A DNA stretch of 64,000 nt from Klebsiella ornithinolytica NBRC 105727 = ATCC 31898. GTDB lineage: Bacteria; Pseudomonadota; Gammaproteobacteria; Enterobacterales; Enterobacteriaceae. Within the stretch, counting starts at the first letter, position 1. Each line of letters opens with the position of its first letter. Position numbers and translations under genes: made by a program. Positions 24,163 to 33,803 of this stretch are shown piece after piece. The notes below the pieces were generated by a model, which was not told the origin of the DNA, did not search any database, and saw only the letters and a program-made list of their open reading frames with translations. The stretch covers positions 248,001 to 312,000 of the forward strand of contig NZ_BCYR01000003.1 in NCBI RefSeq assembly GCF_001598295.1. The letters run 5' to 3'.

Positions 24163-25548
24163 ATGATGACGGATAAAGTCCGTATTGATACTTTAAGTGC
24201 AGATTTATTGGACGCTAACAACGAAACCTTTTTGGCCCGTCAGGCTGAATTCGAATCGAACGTCAGGAGTTACCCGCGCAAGCTGCCGCTGGCTATCGCA
24301 AAAGCGGAAGGCGTGTGGTTAACCGATGCGGATAACAAACAGTACCTGGATTGCCTTGCCGGTGCTGGTACCCTCGCTCTTGGTCACAACCACCCTGATG
24401 TGCTGCAAAGCATCCAAAGTGTCATTACCAGCGGCTTGCCGTTACATACGCTCGATCTGACTACCCCGTTAAAAGATCGCTTCTCCGAATACCTGCTCTC
24501 ATTACTGCCGGGAGAAGGTAAAGAATACTGCCTGCAGTTCACCGGCCCGTCCGGCGCTGACGCCGTAGAAGCGGCCCTGAAGCTGGCGAAAAAATACACC
24601 GGCCGTTCTTCGGTGATTAGCTTCTCCGGCGGCTACCACGGTATGACCCACGGCGCGCTGTCGGTAACCGGCAACCTGTCACCGAAAGAAGCCGTCAACG
24701 GCATGATGCCAGAAGTGCAGTTTATGCCGTATCCGCATCAGTACCGCTGCCCGCTGGGTATCGGTGGCGAAGCGGGCGTGAAAGCGCTGACCTACTACTT
24801 CGAAAACCTGATCAACGACGTGGAAAGCGGCGTGCGTAAACCGGCGGCGGTCATTCTCGAAGCCGTTCAGGGCGAAGGCGGCGTGAACCCGGCTCCGGTT
24901 GAGTGGCTGCAGCGCATCCGCAAAGTGACTCAGGAACACGGCATTCTGCTGATCATCGACGAAGTTCAGGCTGGCTTTGCCCGTACCGGTAAGCTGTTTG
25001 CCTTCGAACACGCCGGCATTGAGCCGGACATCATCGTGATGTCGAAAGCCGTCGGCGGCGGTCTGCCGCTGGCCGTTCTGGGTATCAAGAAGCAGTTTGA
25101 CGCCTGGGAACCGGGCCACCATACCGGCACCTTCCGTGGCAACCAGCTGGCGATGGCCACCGGGCTGACCACCCTGCGTCACCTGAAAGACAACGACATT
25201 GCCGGCAAAGTGGCCGCGCAGGGCGAATGGCTGAAAGGCAAACTGGCCGATATGCAGAAGCGTTTCCCGGTCATGGGTCACATTCGCGGTCTGGGTCTGA
25301 TGATCGGTATTGAGATCGTGAACCCGAATGGCGAGCAGGATCATATGGGCTGCTACCCGGCTGACGGCGCGCTGTCCGCCCTGTTGCAGAAGAAATGTTT
25401 CGAAGCGGGCCTGATCCTCGAGCGCGGTGGCCGTGGCGGCTGCGTACTGCGTCTGCTGCCGTCGCTGCTGATCAGCAACGCCGAGCTGGAAATTTTCCTC
25501 GACAAATTTGAACAGGCCATGCTGGCCGCCGGTGTCAAACCGGTCTGA
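24163..25548 (+). CDS. dat: Diaminobutyrate--2-oxoglutarate aminotransferase
   Basis: A 461-residue class III PLP aminotransferase that makes L-2,4-diaminobutyrate from aspartate 4-semialdehyde and glutamate. Seen are [35 protein letters not shown] and [19 protein letters not shown]; the PLP lysine is in [19 protein letters not shown] lies just before two adjacent ATGs (24163 and 24166); either may be used, the second having better spacing. With ddc it forms the 1,3-diaminopropane pathway. Confidence 0.95.
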   Translation: MMTDKVRIDTLSADLLDANNETFLARQAEFESNVRSYPRKLPLAIAKAEGVWLTDADNKQYLDCLAGAGTLALGHNHPDVLQSIQSVITSGLPLHTLDLTTPLKDRFSEYLLSLLPGEGKEYCLQFTGPSGADAVEAALKLAKKYTGRSSVISFSGGYHGMTHGALSVTGNLSPKEAVNGMMPEVQFMPYPHQYRCPLGIGGEAGVKALTYYFENLINDVESGVRKPAAVILEAVQGEGGVNPAPVEWLQRIRKVTQEHGILLIIDEVQAGFARTGKLFAFEHAGIEPDIIVMSKAVGGGLPLAVLGIKKQFDAWEPGHHTGTFRGNQLAMATGLTTLRHLKDNDIAGKVAAQGEWLKGKLADMQKRFPVMGHIRGLGLMIGIEIVNPNGEQDHMGCYPADGALSALLQKKCFEAGLILERGGRGGCVLRLLPSLLISNAELEIFLDKFEQAMLAAGVKPV

Positions 25549-25566
25549 GTGGAGCGAGTGACCGCA

Positions 25567-27039
25567 ATGTCCAAATTGAATCCGATTCTTGCTGGTTCGC
25601 CGCAAAGTATTGAGGCTTATCAGCAGGCGATCGCCCAGACCAGCCAGGCCGTCGCGCAATGGTTGCAGCAGCCTGAGATGTATCAAGGTAAAAGCGTCGC
25701 CGAACTGCGTGAGCGCATTACCCTTGAGTTCACCGAGCAGGGTCTGGGTAACCAGGCGGCGATTGAACGTGCGATCGAGTACTTCCTGAAAGACAGCCTG
25801 TCGGTACATCACCCGCAGTGCGTGGCGCATCTGCACTGTCCGAGCCTGGTCGTTAGCCAGGCGGCGGAAGTACTGATTAACGCGACCAACCAGAGCATGG
25901 ACTCCTGGGACCAAAGCCCGTCGGCGACCATCATTGAGATGAAGCTGATCGAATGGCTGCGTGCTCAGGTCGGTTACCCGGCCGGCGACGCCGGCGTCTT
26001 CACCAGCGGCGGCACCCAAAGCAACCTGATGGGGCTGATGCTGGCGCGCGACGCCTTCTTCGCTCGTCAGGGGCACTCTATCCAGCAGGACGGTCTGCCG
26101 GGTGACGTGCGTCAGTATAAAGTGCTGTGCTCTGAAAATGCCCACTTCTCGGTGCAGAAGAACATGGCGCTGATGGGCCTCGGCTACCGCGCCGTGACGC
26201 TGGTGAAAACCGACGAATTCGCGCGGATGGACGTCGCTGATCTGAAAGCGAAAATCGCCGAAGCGCAGGCTAACGGCGAGCAGATCATGGCGATCGTCGC
26301 CACCGCCGGCACAACCGACGCAGGCGCTATCGACCCGCTGCGTGCTATCGCCGGCGTGGCGGCAGAACATCAGATCTGGCTGCACGTGGATGCGGCATGG
26401 GGCGGTGCACTGCTGCTCTCCGAGCAGTACCGCGACTATCTGGACGGCATTGAGTGCGTGGACTCCATTACCCTGGACTTCCACAAGCAGTTCTTCCAGA
26501 CCATCAGCTGCGGCGCGTTCCTGTTAAAAGACGCGCGCCACTACGAGCTGATGCGCTACCAGGCGGCCTATCTGAACTCCGAGTTCGATGAAGAACACGG
26601 CGTGCCGAATCTGGTCTCCAAATCGCTGCAGACCACCCGTCGCTTCGATGCGCTGAAGCTGTGGATGGGGCTGGAAGCGCTGGGCCAGAAACAGTACGCG
26701 GCGATCATCGATCACGGCGTGACCATGGCGAAAAAGGTGGCGGAATACGTTAAATCTCAGCCGACGCTGGAACTGGTCATGCAGCCGCAGCTGGCGAGCG
26801 TGCTGTTCCGCTCTCGTCCGGCGCAGATGGCCGGCAGCGATGATGCCGCTATCGCCCTGCTCAACCAACGCGTTGGGGATGCGCTGCTCGACTCCGGTCG
26901 TGCAAACGTCGGCGTGACCGAGCACAACGGCATGACCTGCCTGAAGCTGACGCTGCTGAACCCGATCGTGACGCTTGAAGACGTGAAGGTGCTGCTGAAT
27001 CTGGTGGAACGCACCGCGCAGGAATTGCTGGCGAAGTAA
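25567..27039 (+). CDS. ddc: L-2,4-diaminobutyrate decarboxylase
   Basis: A 490-residue group II PLP decarboxylase that releases 1,3-diaminopropane. Seen are TSGGTQSNLMGLMLARD, HFSVQKNMALMGLG, VATAGTTDAGAIDP, HVDAAWGGALLLS, and the PLP-binding lysine in DFHKQFFQ. The ATG at 25567 (MSKLNPILAG) is the family start and follows dat by 18 bp. In enterobacteria 1,3-diaminopropane can serve as a polyamine or in siderophore-like compounds; no partner for the latter lies next to it here. Confidence 0.96.
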   Translation: MSKLNPILAGSPQSIEAYQQAIAQTSQAVAQWLQQPEMYQGKSVAELRERITLEFTEQGLGNQAAIERAIEYFLKDSLSVHHPQCVAHLHCPSLVVSQAAEVLINATNQSMDSWDQSPSATIIEMKLIEWLRAQVGYPAGDAGVFTSGGTQSNLMGLMLARDAFFARQGHSIQQDGLPGDVRQYKVLCSENAHFSVQKNMALMGLGYRAVTLVKTDEFARMDVADLKAKIAEAQANGEQIMAIVATAGTTDAGAIDPLRAIAGVAAEHQIWLHVDAAWGGALLLSEQYRDYLDGIECVDSITLDFHKQFFQTISCGAFLLKDARHYELMRYQAAYLNSEFDEEHGVPNLVSKSLQTTRRFDALKLWMGLEALGQKQYAAIIDHGVTMAKKVAEYVKSQPTLELVMQPQLASVLFRSRPAQMAGSDDAAIALLNQRVGDALLDSGRANVGVTEHNGMTCLKLTLLNPIVTLEDVKVLLNLVERTAQELLAK

Positions 27040-27106
27040 TATCCTTGAGCGGGACGGTGGTTGACTGCCGCCCCACTCAACAATCCTCGCCATGAGACTT
27101 GTTGGT

Positions 27107-27136
27107 AAAAGCCGATAACTTAGCTTATCGGCTTTT
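27107..27136 (+). terminator. Rho-independent terminator after ddc
   Basis: A perfect 12-bp stem, AAAAGCCGATAA pairing with TTATCGGCTTTT around a 6-nt loop, followed by TT. The A-run on the other side makes it potentially bidirectional. Confidence 0.93.
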
Positions 27137-27163
27137 TTATTTCTGTCTGCGGAGCAGGAATAA

Positions 27164-27176
27164 GTGACACCGTCAC
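27164..27176. other. matS: matS site 3 (MatP binding)
   Basis: GTGACACCGTCAC fits the consensus exactly. It lies between the convergent ends of ddc and dipZ. Confidence 0.92.
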
Positions 27177-27263
27177 GATTTGAGTGCTGAGCGGGCCACT
27201 GATAACCTGTCAACGTCTGCCACTGGCCGCTTCAGCGCAACGCCAGCGGGACTATTACCCCAC

Positions 27264-28457
27264 TCAGGCTTTCGCCTCTTGTAACAACTGCTGGATCATT
27301 TTCTCCTGCTGCACGTAGTCCCCTTCGCCAAAAGCGGTGTAGCGCAGCTTCCCCCTGGCATCAAACAGATAATGTGCCGGCCAATACTGGTTGCCAAAGG
27401 CGTTCCAGATAGCGTAACCGTTGTCCGCGACGATCGGATACGGCAGCTGCCATTTTGCCACCGCGTCACGCAGCGCCGGCAACGAGCGTTCCCACGGGTA
27501 TTCCGGCGTATGCACCCCCACGACCAGCAGCCCGGCGGCGCGATATTTGTTCACCCACGCGCGTACATACGGCAAGGTGTGCTGGCAGTTAATACAACCC
27601 CGGGTCCAGAAATCGATCAGAACCACCTTCCCCTGCAGGTCGGCCGGGCGCAGCGGCTGGCTGTTGATCCATGCGCTACCGCCGAGCAGCGCGGGTATAT
27701 CGCTGGTTGGTTGTGGCGCGACAACCGGTTGTAGTACCGTTGTCTGCGCCCGCTGCGGCAAGCTGGCGCTCAGACGTTGCTCCAGCGACTGCGTCAGACC
27801 ATTTGCGCCTTGCAGGTAGCGGTCCGCTCCGCTGGCAATCAATGTCACCGAGGCGAGGATCGCCCCTCCCGCCAGCTGACGCAGCCGCTGGCTAAAGGCC
27901 AGCCCGCGATGCAGACGCGCCACCAGCTTTGAGCCCAACCACCACAGCAGCGCCAGCATCAGGGCGCAACCGCTGCCGTAGGCGGCCAGCAGCAGGCCCG
28001 TGGTCACCGACTGGCCATTAAGAAACGCAAAGCTAAGGATTGCCCCCAGTACCGGCCCGGCGCAGGGCGCCCACAGCAGCCCGATGGCCAGCCCCGCCAG
28101 CAGCGCCGAGAATCCGCCGGCATGGCGATAGCTGCGATCGTTGATACGGTTGCCCAGCGCCACCAGCGGTGAAGCAAGCCGTTGGGCGACACGTTGCGAG
28201 AGCAGGCTCAGCCCCACCAGCGCCAGAAAAATCAGCGCCAGCCAGCGCCCGGCCAGGGTCAGACTGACGATGCCGCTGCTGGCCAGCGTCACCAGTAGCG
28301 ACATCCCGGTAAACATCAGCACCATCCCGCCAAGCAGGAGCAGCAGATGGCTGCGTTTACCGCGAAGGTTAGCAAAGATGAGTGGGATCACCGGTAAAGT
28401 ACACGGACTCAGCAGCGTCAACATACCGCCGAAAAAAGCGATCGGAAGAGACATCAT
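27264..28457 (-). CDS. dipZ: DipZ-like CcdA-thioredoxin fusion, transmembrane thiol reductase
   Basis: A 397-residue inner-membrane protein. The N-terminal CcdA domain has about six helices with the paired cysteines in LSPCTLPVIP and LLWAPCAGPVLG. A periplasmic TlpA-like thioredoxin domain follows (from about residue 250), with active site CINC in FWTRGCINCQHTLPY. It should carry electrons from cytoplasmic thioredoxin to periplasmic targets. The ATG at 28457 has GAGG 5 nt upstream. It follows the two-component genes by 81 bp in the same direction, suggesting regulation by them. Confidence 0.9.
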   Translation of the reverse strand: MMSLPIAFFGGMLTLLSPCTLPVIPLIFANLRGKRSHLLLLLGGMVLMFTGMSLLVTLASSGIVSLTLAGRWLALIFLALVGLSLLSQRVAQRLASPLVALGNRINDRSYRHAGGFSALLAGLAIGLLWAPCAGPVLGAILSFAFLNGQSVTTGLLLAAYGSGCALMLALLWWLGSKLVARLHRGLAFSQRLRQLAGGAILASVTLIASGADRYLQGANGLTQSLEQRLSASLPQRAQTTVLQPVVAPQPTSDIPALLGGSAWINSQPLRPADLQGKVVLIDFWTRGCINCQHTLPYVRAWVNKYRAAGLLVVGVHTPEYPWERSLPALRDAVAKWQLPYPIVADNGYAIWNAFGNQYWPAHYLFDARGKLRYTAFGEGDYVQQEKMIQQLLQEAKA

Positions 28458-28538
28458 ATTCACCTCGTTATCAACATGCGGCCGGTCATGGCCGCAGGCG
28501 TATTACATCAGGCGAATGTCGTTATAAAGTGTCTGAAT

Positions 28539-29900
28539 TTACGGGTTTTTGTCTGTTAAGTTGTCTGTCTCAGCGCGAGATACAGACGGATACAAAACGG
28601 CGGAGTCGAGACGAATAATCGCCTCTAATCCCCCTTCCGGGCGGTTCCCCAGGCGAAGCGTTCCCGGCATCTGGCTGGTCAGCTGCGCGGCGATCGCCAG
28701 GCCGAGCCCGGTGCCGCCGGTTTCACGGTTGCGCGAATTTTCCAGGCGAAAGAATGGTTGCAGCACCTCCTCCAGGCTCGCTTCCGGGATCCCCGGACCG
28801 TTATCCATCACCTGAATGATGGGGTCGCCATTCATTGCATAGCTCAACCGAATATCGACCCGCTCAGCGAACTTTAAGCCATTATCGATCAGATTGGTCA
28901 TGATTCGGCGCAGCGCCTGAGGCTGTGTCAGCACGACGCGCCCCTCTTCGGCGGGGATAAAGGCAACCGCTCTGCCGACATCGGCATAATCCAGGGCGAT
29001 GCTGTCCAGAAACGCGTTCAGATCGAGGCGTTGGCGCTTCTCTTCCAGCGGCTGCGCCGAGCGGGCAAAAGCAATCCCTTCCCTGACCAGACGACTCATA
29101 TTGTCGAGGTCCTGCAGGAGTTTATCGCGCAGTTCCGGCGCGTCGGTCATTTCCAGTCGCAGCTTCATGCGCGTAATCGGCGTCTGGAGATCGTGGGAAA
29201 TTGCCGCGAGGATCCGCGCGCGTTCCTGTAGATGGTCGCGAATGCGCGTCTGCATCGCGTTGAACGCCCGGGCGGCGTGCTGTACTTCCACCGGCCCCTG
29301 TTCCGCCATCATGCCTGGCGCGCTGTTCGCCGGTTGCAGGGCGTCAATCGCGCGGGTAAAGCGCGTCATCGGACGCACAACCTGGCGCACGGCATACCAG
29401 GCGCACGCCAGCAGCAGCAGGAACTGGACGATCAGCACCGCCGGGAGCCAGCGGGCAATCGCCGGCAGCCGCGGCCATAAATCAATGCTCAGCGGCGCTC
29501 CGTCATGCAGGGTGATATGTGCCTGAATATGTTCACGCGGACCGGGCACCGCAATAATGCTGACCGGATAGCTGCCGCTCAGCGCTTCCTGCAGAGAACG
29601 CACCGCATCGCGGGAACGCCAGCTGTCAGGATAGTGTCCGCTGACGCCGGCGGACAACCGGTAGCGATAGTTGCCACGCGCCAGCCGCTCCAGCCACTGC
29701 GGACGCTCGGCGGCGGGAAGTCGGTCAAGGATCGCCACGCTGGTTGCCACGTCGTACTCCAGGTTTCCCAGCATCACGCTGCGGGCACTGCTCATCCGCT
29801 CATACAGCAGCAGCGAAAGGGTCAGGGCATTAGCCAGCAGTAAGGTGAAGAAAATCATCAGCATCAGCCGTGACCGCAGAGAAGCGGGCCACAGCCTCAT
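28539..29900 (-). CDS. Sensor histidine kinase
   Basis: A 453-residue inner-membrane kinase. Two transmembrane segments (about residues 9-31 and 160-182) enclose a periplasmic sensor of about 130 residues. HAMP follows, then the H-box ISHDLQTPITRMKLRLE, N-box LIDNGLKFAE, G1 DNGPGIPEAS and G2 GGTGLGLAIAA. It overlaps the regulator gene by 4 bp. The stimulus is unknown; its position next to dipZ suggests periplasmic thiol or copper stress. Confidence 0.93.
   Translation of the reverse strand: MRLWPASLRSRLMLMIFFTLLLANALTLSLLLYERMSSARSVMLGNLEYDVATSVAILDRLPAAERPQWLERLARGNYRYRLSAGVSGHYPDSWRSRDAVRSLQEALSGSYPVSIIAVPGPREHIQAHITLHDGAPLSIDLWPRLPAIARWLPAVLIVQFLLLLACAWYAVRQVVRPMTRFTRAIDALQPANSAPGMMAEQGPVEVQHAARAFNAMQTRIRDHLQERARILAAISHDLQTPITRMKLRLEMTDAPELRDKLLQDLDNMSRLVREGIAFARSAQPLEEKRQRLDLNAFLDSIALDYADVGRAVAFIPAEEGRVVLTQPQALRRIMTNLIDNGLKFAERVDIRLSYAMNGDPIIQVMDNGPGIPEASLEEVLQPFFRLENSRNRETGGTGLGLAIAAQLTSQMPGTLRLGNRPEGGLEAIIRLDSAVLYPSVSRAETDNLTDKNP
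29076..29083 (-). other. KOPS octamer
   Basis: CCCTTCCC on +, pointing left toward dif. Confidence 0.5.
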
Positions 29901-30637
29901 TCGCGGACCTCGCGAATGGCAACCGGGACCGCGAGGACATACCCTTCGCTACGCACGGTTTTGATGTAGGCCGGTTCGCGGGCATCTTCCCGCAGCCGCT
30001 GGCGTAAGCGGCTCACCAGCAGATCGATGGAGCGCTCAAACAGCTCGGCATCGCGTCCCTGGGTCAGGTTCAGCAGCTGGTCGCGGTTGAGCACCCGCTG
30101 GGGATGGTCGAGAAAGACCCGCAGCAGTCGATATTCTGCCCCGCTCAGCGCGACGATAGTGCCGTCATTATCCAGCAGATGACGCGCGGAGGTATCCAGT
30201 TGCCAGTCGCCAAACGCAATCAGTCTGCCGGCTTCGGTAATTTGCAGATTGGGTGGCAGCGCGCGCGTGCGCCGCAGGATCGCTTTAATCCGCGCCAGCA
30301 GCTCCCGGGCGACGAAGGGTTTGACCAGGTAGTCATCGGCGCCCATTTCCAGACCCAGAATACGGTCGCTGTCGTCGGTGCGGGCGGTTAACATCAGAAC
30401 CGGGATATTTTGCTGACCGTGGCTACGCAGCTGGCGACAGAGGATCAGGCCATCATCGCCGGGAAGCATAATATCGAGGACAATCAGATCCACATGATGA
30501 CCCTGCAGCACTGACCACATCGCTTTACCATTTGCAGCACCCGTGGCGCGGTATCCCGACTTATTCAGATAATCGGTCACCAGTTCACGAATATCGCGGT
30601 CGTCATCGACAACCAGAATATGGTCAATATGTTCCAC
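29897..30637 (-). CDS. OmpR-family response regulator
   Basis: A 246-residue regulator. The receiver domain shows the acidic pocket VVDDDRD and the phosphorylated aspartate in LIVLDIMLPGDDG, with a conserved lysine in DYLVKPF. The winged-helix domain ends RLRQRLREDAREPAYIKTVRSEGYVLAV. I use a GTG start at 30637 because GGAG lies 6 nt upstream and this is where the receiver should begin; upstream in-frame codons would add 27 atypical residues. Confidence 0.9.
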   Translation of the reverse strand: MEHIDHILVVDDDRDIRELVTDYLNKSGYRATGAANGKAMWSVLQGHHVDLIVLDIMLPGDDGLILCRQLRSHGQQNIPVLMLTARTDDSDRILGLEMGADDYLVKPFVARELLARIKAILRRTRALPPNLQITEAGRLIAFGDWQLDTSARHLLDNDGTIVALSGAEYRLLRVFLDHPQRVLNRDQLLNLTQGRDAELFERSIDLLVSRLRQRLREDAREPAYIKTVRSEGYVLAVPVAIREVRE

Positions 30638-30721
30638 CGCAGGCTCCGTCGTGAATGAATGCAACTCAACAAGAATATGCGCTGTTGCCGGAAGCGCAAC
30701 TCGCCGCCTCCGGCGCACGCG

Positions 30722-31714
30722 CTACAGACGGTCGGCATCGACCACCGCTTTAACAAAGTCGGCGGGATCTTCCTGCGGTAGATTGTGACCGATGTTGCCG
30801 GTTAAGGTCCGGTGCTCATATTTGCCGCTAAATTTCGCCCGATAGCTCTCCGGCGTCGGGTGCGGCGCACCGTTGTTGTCGCCCTCAAGCGTAATGGTCG
30901 GGACGGCAATCGTCGGCAGCAGCGCCAGTTTCTGTTCATAGGCGGCATATTTCTGTTCGCCTTTATCGATGCCCAGCCGCCAGCGATAGTTACTGATGGT
31001 CACGGCAACATGGTCCGGGTTTGTCAGCGCTTTGGCGCTTTGCGCAAATTCGGCTTCGCTGAAGGCCCAGCCCGGCGAGGCCTGATGCCAGATCAGCTGC
31101 GCAAAATCGCGCGTATTCTGCCGATAGCCCGCCTCGCCGCGCGCGGTGGCGAAATAAAACTGATACCACCAGGAGAGTTCCGCCTGCGGCGGCAGCGGCC
31201 TGGCGCCGATTTGCTGGCTGCCAATCAGATACCCGCTCACCGAAACCAGCGATTTAACCCGCTCCGGCCACAGCGCCGCCATGATATCGGCGGTACGCGC
31301 CCCCCAGTCAAAACCGGCCACATCGGCCTGTTTTATCTGCAAGGCGTCCATCAGGTGAATAATATCTGCCGCCATCGCCGACGGCTGTCCGTTGCGCGGC
31401 GTCTTCGCAGAGAGAAAACGGGTGGTACCATATCCACGCAGATACGGCACGATAACGCGGAACCCTTTTTGCGCTAACGCGGGTGCCACTTTCTCATAGC
31501 TATGAATATCATACGGCCAGCCGTGCAGCAGGATAACCGGCTGACCGTCGCGCGGACCGATATCGACATAGCCGATATTCAGATCGCCGGCCTGAATCTG
31601 TTGAACATGATCGAATGCACCGGCATCGTCCGCCGCACAAACGCTGGCTGACCACAGAGCCGACAGCGCCAGCATCAGCGCACTACCGTTACGGACCCGA
31701 GATAAACTGTTCAT
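30722..31714 (-). CDS. Exported alpha/beta hydrolase (epoxide hydrolase/dehalogenase type)
   Basis: A 330-residue protein with a signal peptide (LMLALSALWSASVCAA). The fold shows LHGWPYDIHSY (oxyanion HG), the nucleophile elbow VAGFDWGARTADIM with aspartate in place of serine, as in epoxide hydrolases and haloalkane dehalogenases, and the histidine in GNIGHNLPQEDP. It is probably periplasmic, which is unusual for this group, most of which are cytoplasmic. The substrate is unknown. Confidence 0.85.
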   Translation of the reverse strand: MNSLSRVRNGSALMLALSALWSASVCAADDAGAFDHVQQIQAGDLNIGYVDIGPRDGQPVILLHGWPYDIHSYEKVAPALAQKGFRVIVPYLRGYGTTRFLSAKTPRNGQPSAMAADIIHLMDALQIKQADVAGFDWGARTADIMAALWPERVKSLVSVSGYLIGSQQIGARPLPPQAELSWWYQFYFATARGEAGYRQNTRDFAQLIWHQASPGWAFSEAEFAQSAKALTNPDHVAVTISNYRWRLGIDKGEQKYAAYEQKLALLPTIAVPTITLEGDNNGAPHPTPESYRAKFSGKYEHRTLTGNIGHNLPQEDPADFVKAVVDADRL

Positions 31715-31900
31715 AAAGCCACCTGTTAACTGAAAGAGAAGAGCGTACCCAGACAGTTAACCCGCGTTTTGTATACGGCATATGCGCAGAATGGCGGGGT
31801 TTTGTATCGCGATGTATTGCTCCCCCGGCAGATACATTGTGATACAGACGGAAGGCGCGCTGTGCGGGCCAACGCTTTACGTTAAGCCCTCAGCGGCCTG

Positions 31901-32641
31901 TTAAGCCTGTGCAACGTCCGGCTCCAGATAGTTGGCCACGAAGCGGGTTAATATTCCCGCCGCGACCGGACACGCCTCCACCTTATCCAGCAGTTGCCGG
32001 GGATCGATCCCCTCCGTTCGCAGCACGTCATCACGATAGTGGATCAATGAACGCGCAATTTCAGGGGTAAATTCCGGATGGAACTGTGTGGACAGCGCAT
32101 GGCGGGTATAGCGCACTATCTGGTGGGGATCGTGCGCTGAAGCGGCCAGCACCGTCGCATCCGGCGGCAGCCTGACGACCGTTTGCAGATGGCTGAGGTG
32201 CGCGGGGAAATGGGCCGGCCGGTCGCTGAGCAACGGGTCCGTTCGTCCGGCAGCGGAAAGCGTAATCGCCTTGCATCCCGTTTCACGTCCTGCCGGATGG
32301 TACGCCACCTCGCCGCCGAGCGCGTCGGCCATCAGCTGATGACCGTAGCAGATACCAAATAACGGCATCTCTACCGCCATCGCCGAACGGATCCACGCGG
32401 CGGTTTTCTCGCTCCACGCCAGCCGATCGGTGACCATCGCCCATGACCCCGTCATTACCGCCACGGTCTGGCTATCCGGATCGGGCAATGTTTCCCCCGC
32501 ATAGACACGCACGGTGGCGATCTGCTGACGCCAGGGGGCAAGCAGCCGGCCAAACCACTGCGGAAGATCGCCATGTTCGGCCTCAATTTCCGCCGGCGGC
32601 GCGCCGGTCTGCACAATAAGAAGTTTGTTTCTCAACGCCAT
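31901..32641 (-). CDS. Class I glutamine amidotransferase-like protein
   Basis: A 246-residue single-domain protein. The nucleophile elbow FGICYGHQLMADALGG carries the catalytic cysteine, and the His-Glu pair is in STQFHPEFTPE. These stand-alone domains resemble the GMP synthase amidotransferase half and include gamma-glutamyl hydrolases of the PuuD type; the partner or substrate is not evident. An unlinked gene with about 185 and 160 bp of non-coding sequence around it. Confidence 0.85.
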   Translation of the reverse strand: MALRNKLLIVQTGAPPAEIEAEHGDLPQWFGRLLAPWRQQIATVRVYAGETLPDPDSQTVAVMTGSWAMVTDRLAWSEKTAAWIRSAMAVEMPLFGICYGHQLMADALGGEVAYHPAGRETGCKAITLSAAGRTDPLLSDRPAHFPAHLSHLQTVVRLPPDATVLAASAHDPHQIVRYTRHALSTQFHPEFTPEIARSLIHYRDDVLRTEGIDPRQLLDKVEACPVAAGILTRFVANYLEPDVAQA

Positions 32642-32801
32642 AGCCCGTTACCCTTCGATGCTTTCTACAGTCCTTTCACTATGGAGAAAGGCGGCTGTTT
32701 CGACAAATAACCAATCTCTATGAGTGACACCATGCGGGAATAAGCGCTGCTCCGCGTGGAAGCCGGCAAGGAAACGATTTACGCACCACCCTATTGCACT
32801 A

Positions 32802-33788
32802 TCAGGTACGCGCGATCGAGGCAATTTTCTGGAAGCGGAGAATATCCGGCACGCTGGCAAAGTAAGGATCAGACGTGTTTACGGGTTGCATAGCCTGTCG
32901 TTTGAGCTTATCGAAATCAACTTGCCGCAATAGCTGAGCAACCGGTGATGTTGAACGAACAACCAGCACAGCGCTGGAAATCTCATCTGCCAACGCCATC
33001 GCCTGAGGATTATCCAGCGCACGAATCGTTAAGCCAATTTTATCCAGCGGGATCAGCGAAGGCTCCTGATGCCAGACACCGGTATCAATCTCACCAAGGA
33101 AGACGGAACGCGGCAGCAAGGTAAAATCGACCTCAACGTATTCGCATTGCGTCTCCGGAAACTGGGCGCGGGTAAGACGCTGATGATCGCTGGAGTGAAA
33201 ATCAATTCCGACGCGCAAACGCGTCGCCGCCACGGTATCGGTTTTTTCCACCACCACCAGACTTTCTGGTCGGTAATAGCTGCCGTTGCCGACTTCAAAT
33301 AACTCATAGCCTTCAGCAGCCGCATCCTTCATTAGCATTTGCGCCGAACCGGACGAGAGCAGAACGATATCCGCGGTGTTTTCGTTGAAGGCGGACAGGC
33401 GCGAGTGCGCGCCGCGCAGATAGCCAACGGTGGTGACGACACCCCATTGGCTACACTGCTCAACCAGCGCGGAAGCCACCTGGGTCGCTTCCCGGGAGCC
33501 TCGAGGAGGGAGTAGCATATGGACCGGCGGTATCCGGGCGGCGTTCCACAGCAATGTAAAATCCCAGGAGACCACAAAGGTCCCCTGATGACCACGAGAA
33601 ACAAGGGTTACCGCACCGGATTTTTTTAGTTCCTGTAGCGCTTTCTGCACGGTCCCGGAACCGATTTCCAGGACATCCTGATACCAGGAGGTCGTAGGAA
33701 GGCGTCCGGACAAGCCGAGTGAAATAATCGAGCGTGCAATAAATGCGACCGGAGAAAGATGCTTTGCTTCACGCGCAATAACCGTCAT
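32802..33788 (-). CDS. YhfZ-like GntR-type transcriptional regulator
   Basis: A 328-residue regulator. An N-terminal winged helix (residues about 15-70, with GRLPTTSWYQDVLEIGSGTV and ALQELKKSGAVTLVSRGHQG) is followed by a periplasmic-binding-like sensor domain resembling YhfZ of Escherichia coli. It lies 15 bp downstream of the aldolase gene, divergent from the oxidase-kinase genes, and is the evident local regulator of the sugar cluster; the palindrome at 34694-34717 is the likely operator. Confidence 0.8.
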   Translation of the reverse strand: MTVIAREAKHLSPVAFIARSIISLGLSGRLPTTSWYQDVLEIGSGTVQKALQELKKSGAVTLVSRGHQGTFVVSWDFTLLWNAARIPPVHMLLPPRGSREATQVASALVEQCSQWGVVTTVGYLRGAHSRLSAFNENTADIVLLSSGSAQMLMKDAAAEGYELFEVGNGSYYRPESLVVVEKTDTVAATRLRVGIDFHSSDHQRLTRAQFPETQCEYVEVDFTLLPRSVFLGEIDTGVWHQEPSLIPLDKIGLTIRALDNPQAMALADEISSAVLVVRSTSPVAQLLRQVDFDKLKRQAMQPVNTSDPYFASVPDILRFQKIASIART

Positions 33789-33803
33789 TGTTTTCGCCGA
33801 CTT

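Noticed and set aside
24679..26484. 601-codon minus-strand frame opposite dat and ddc
   Set aside because: It mirrors two well-recognised PLP enzymes and has histidine- and glutamine-rich shadow composition.
32722..32734. Half-matching matS-like GTGACACCATGCG
   Set aside because: The right half does not match GTCAC, so it is not a matS site.
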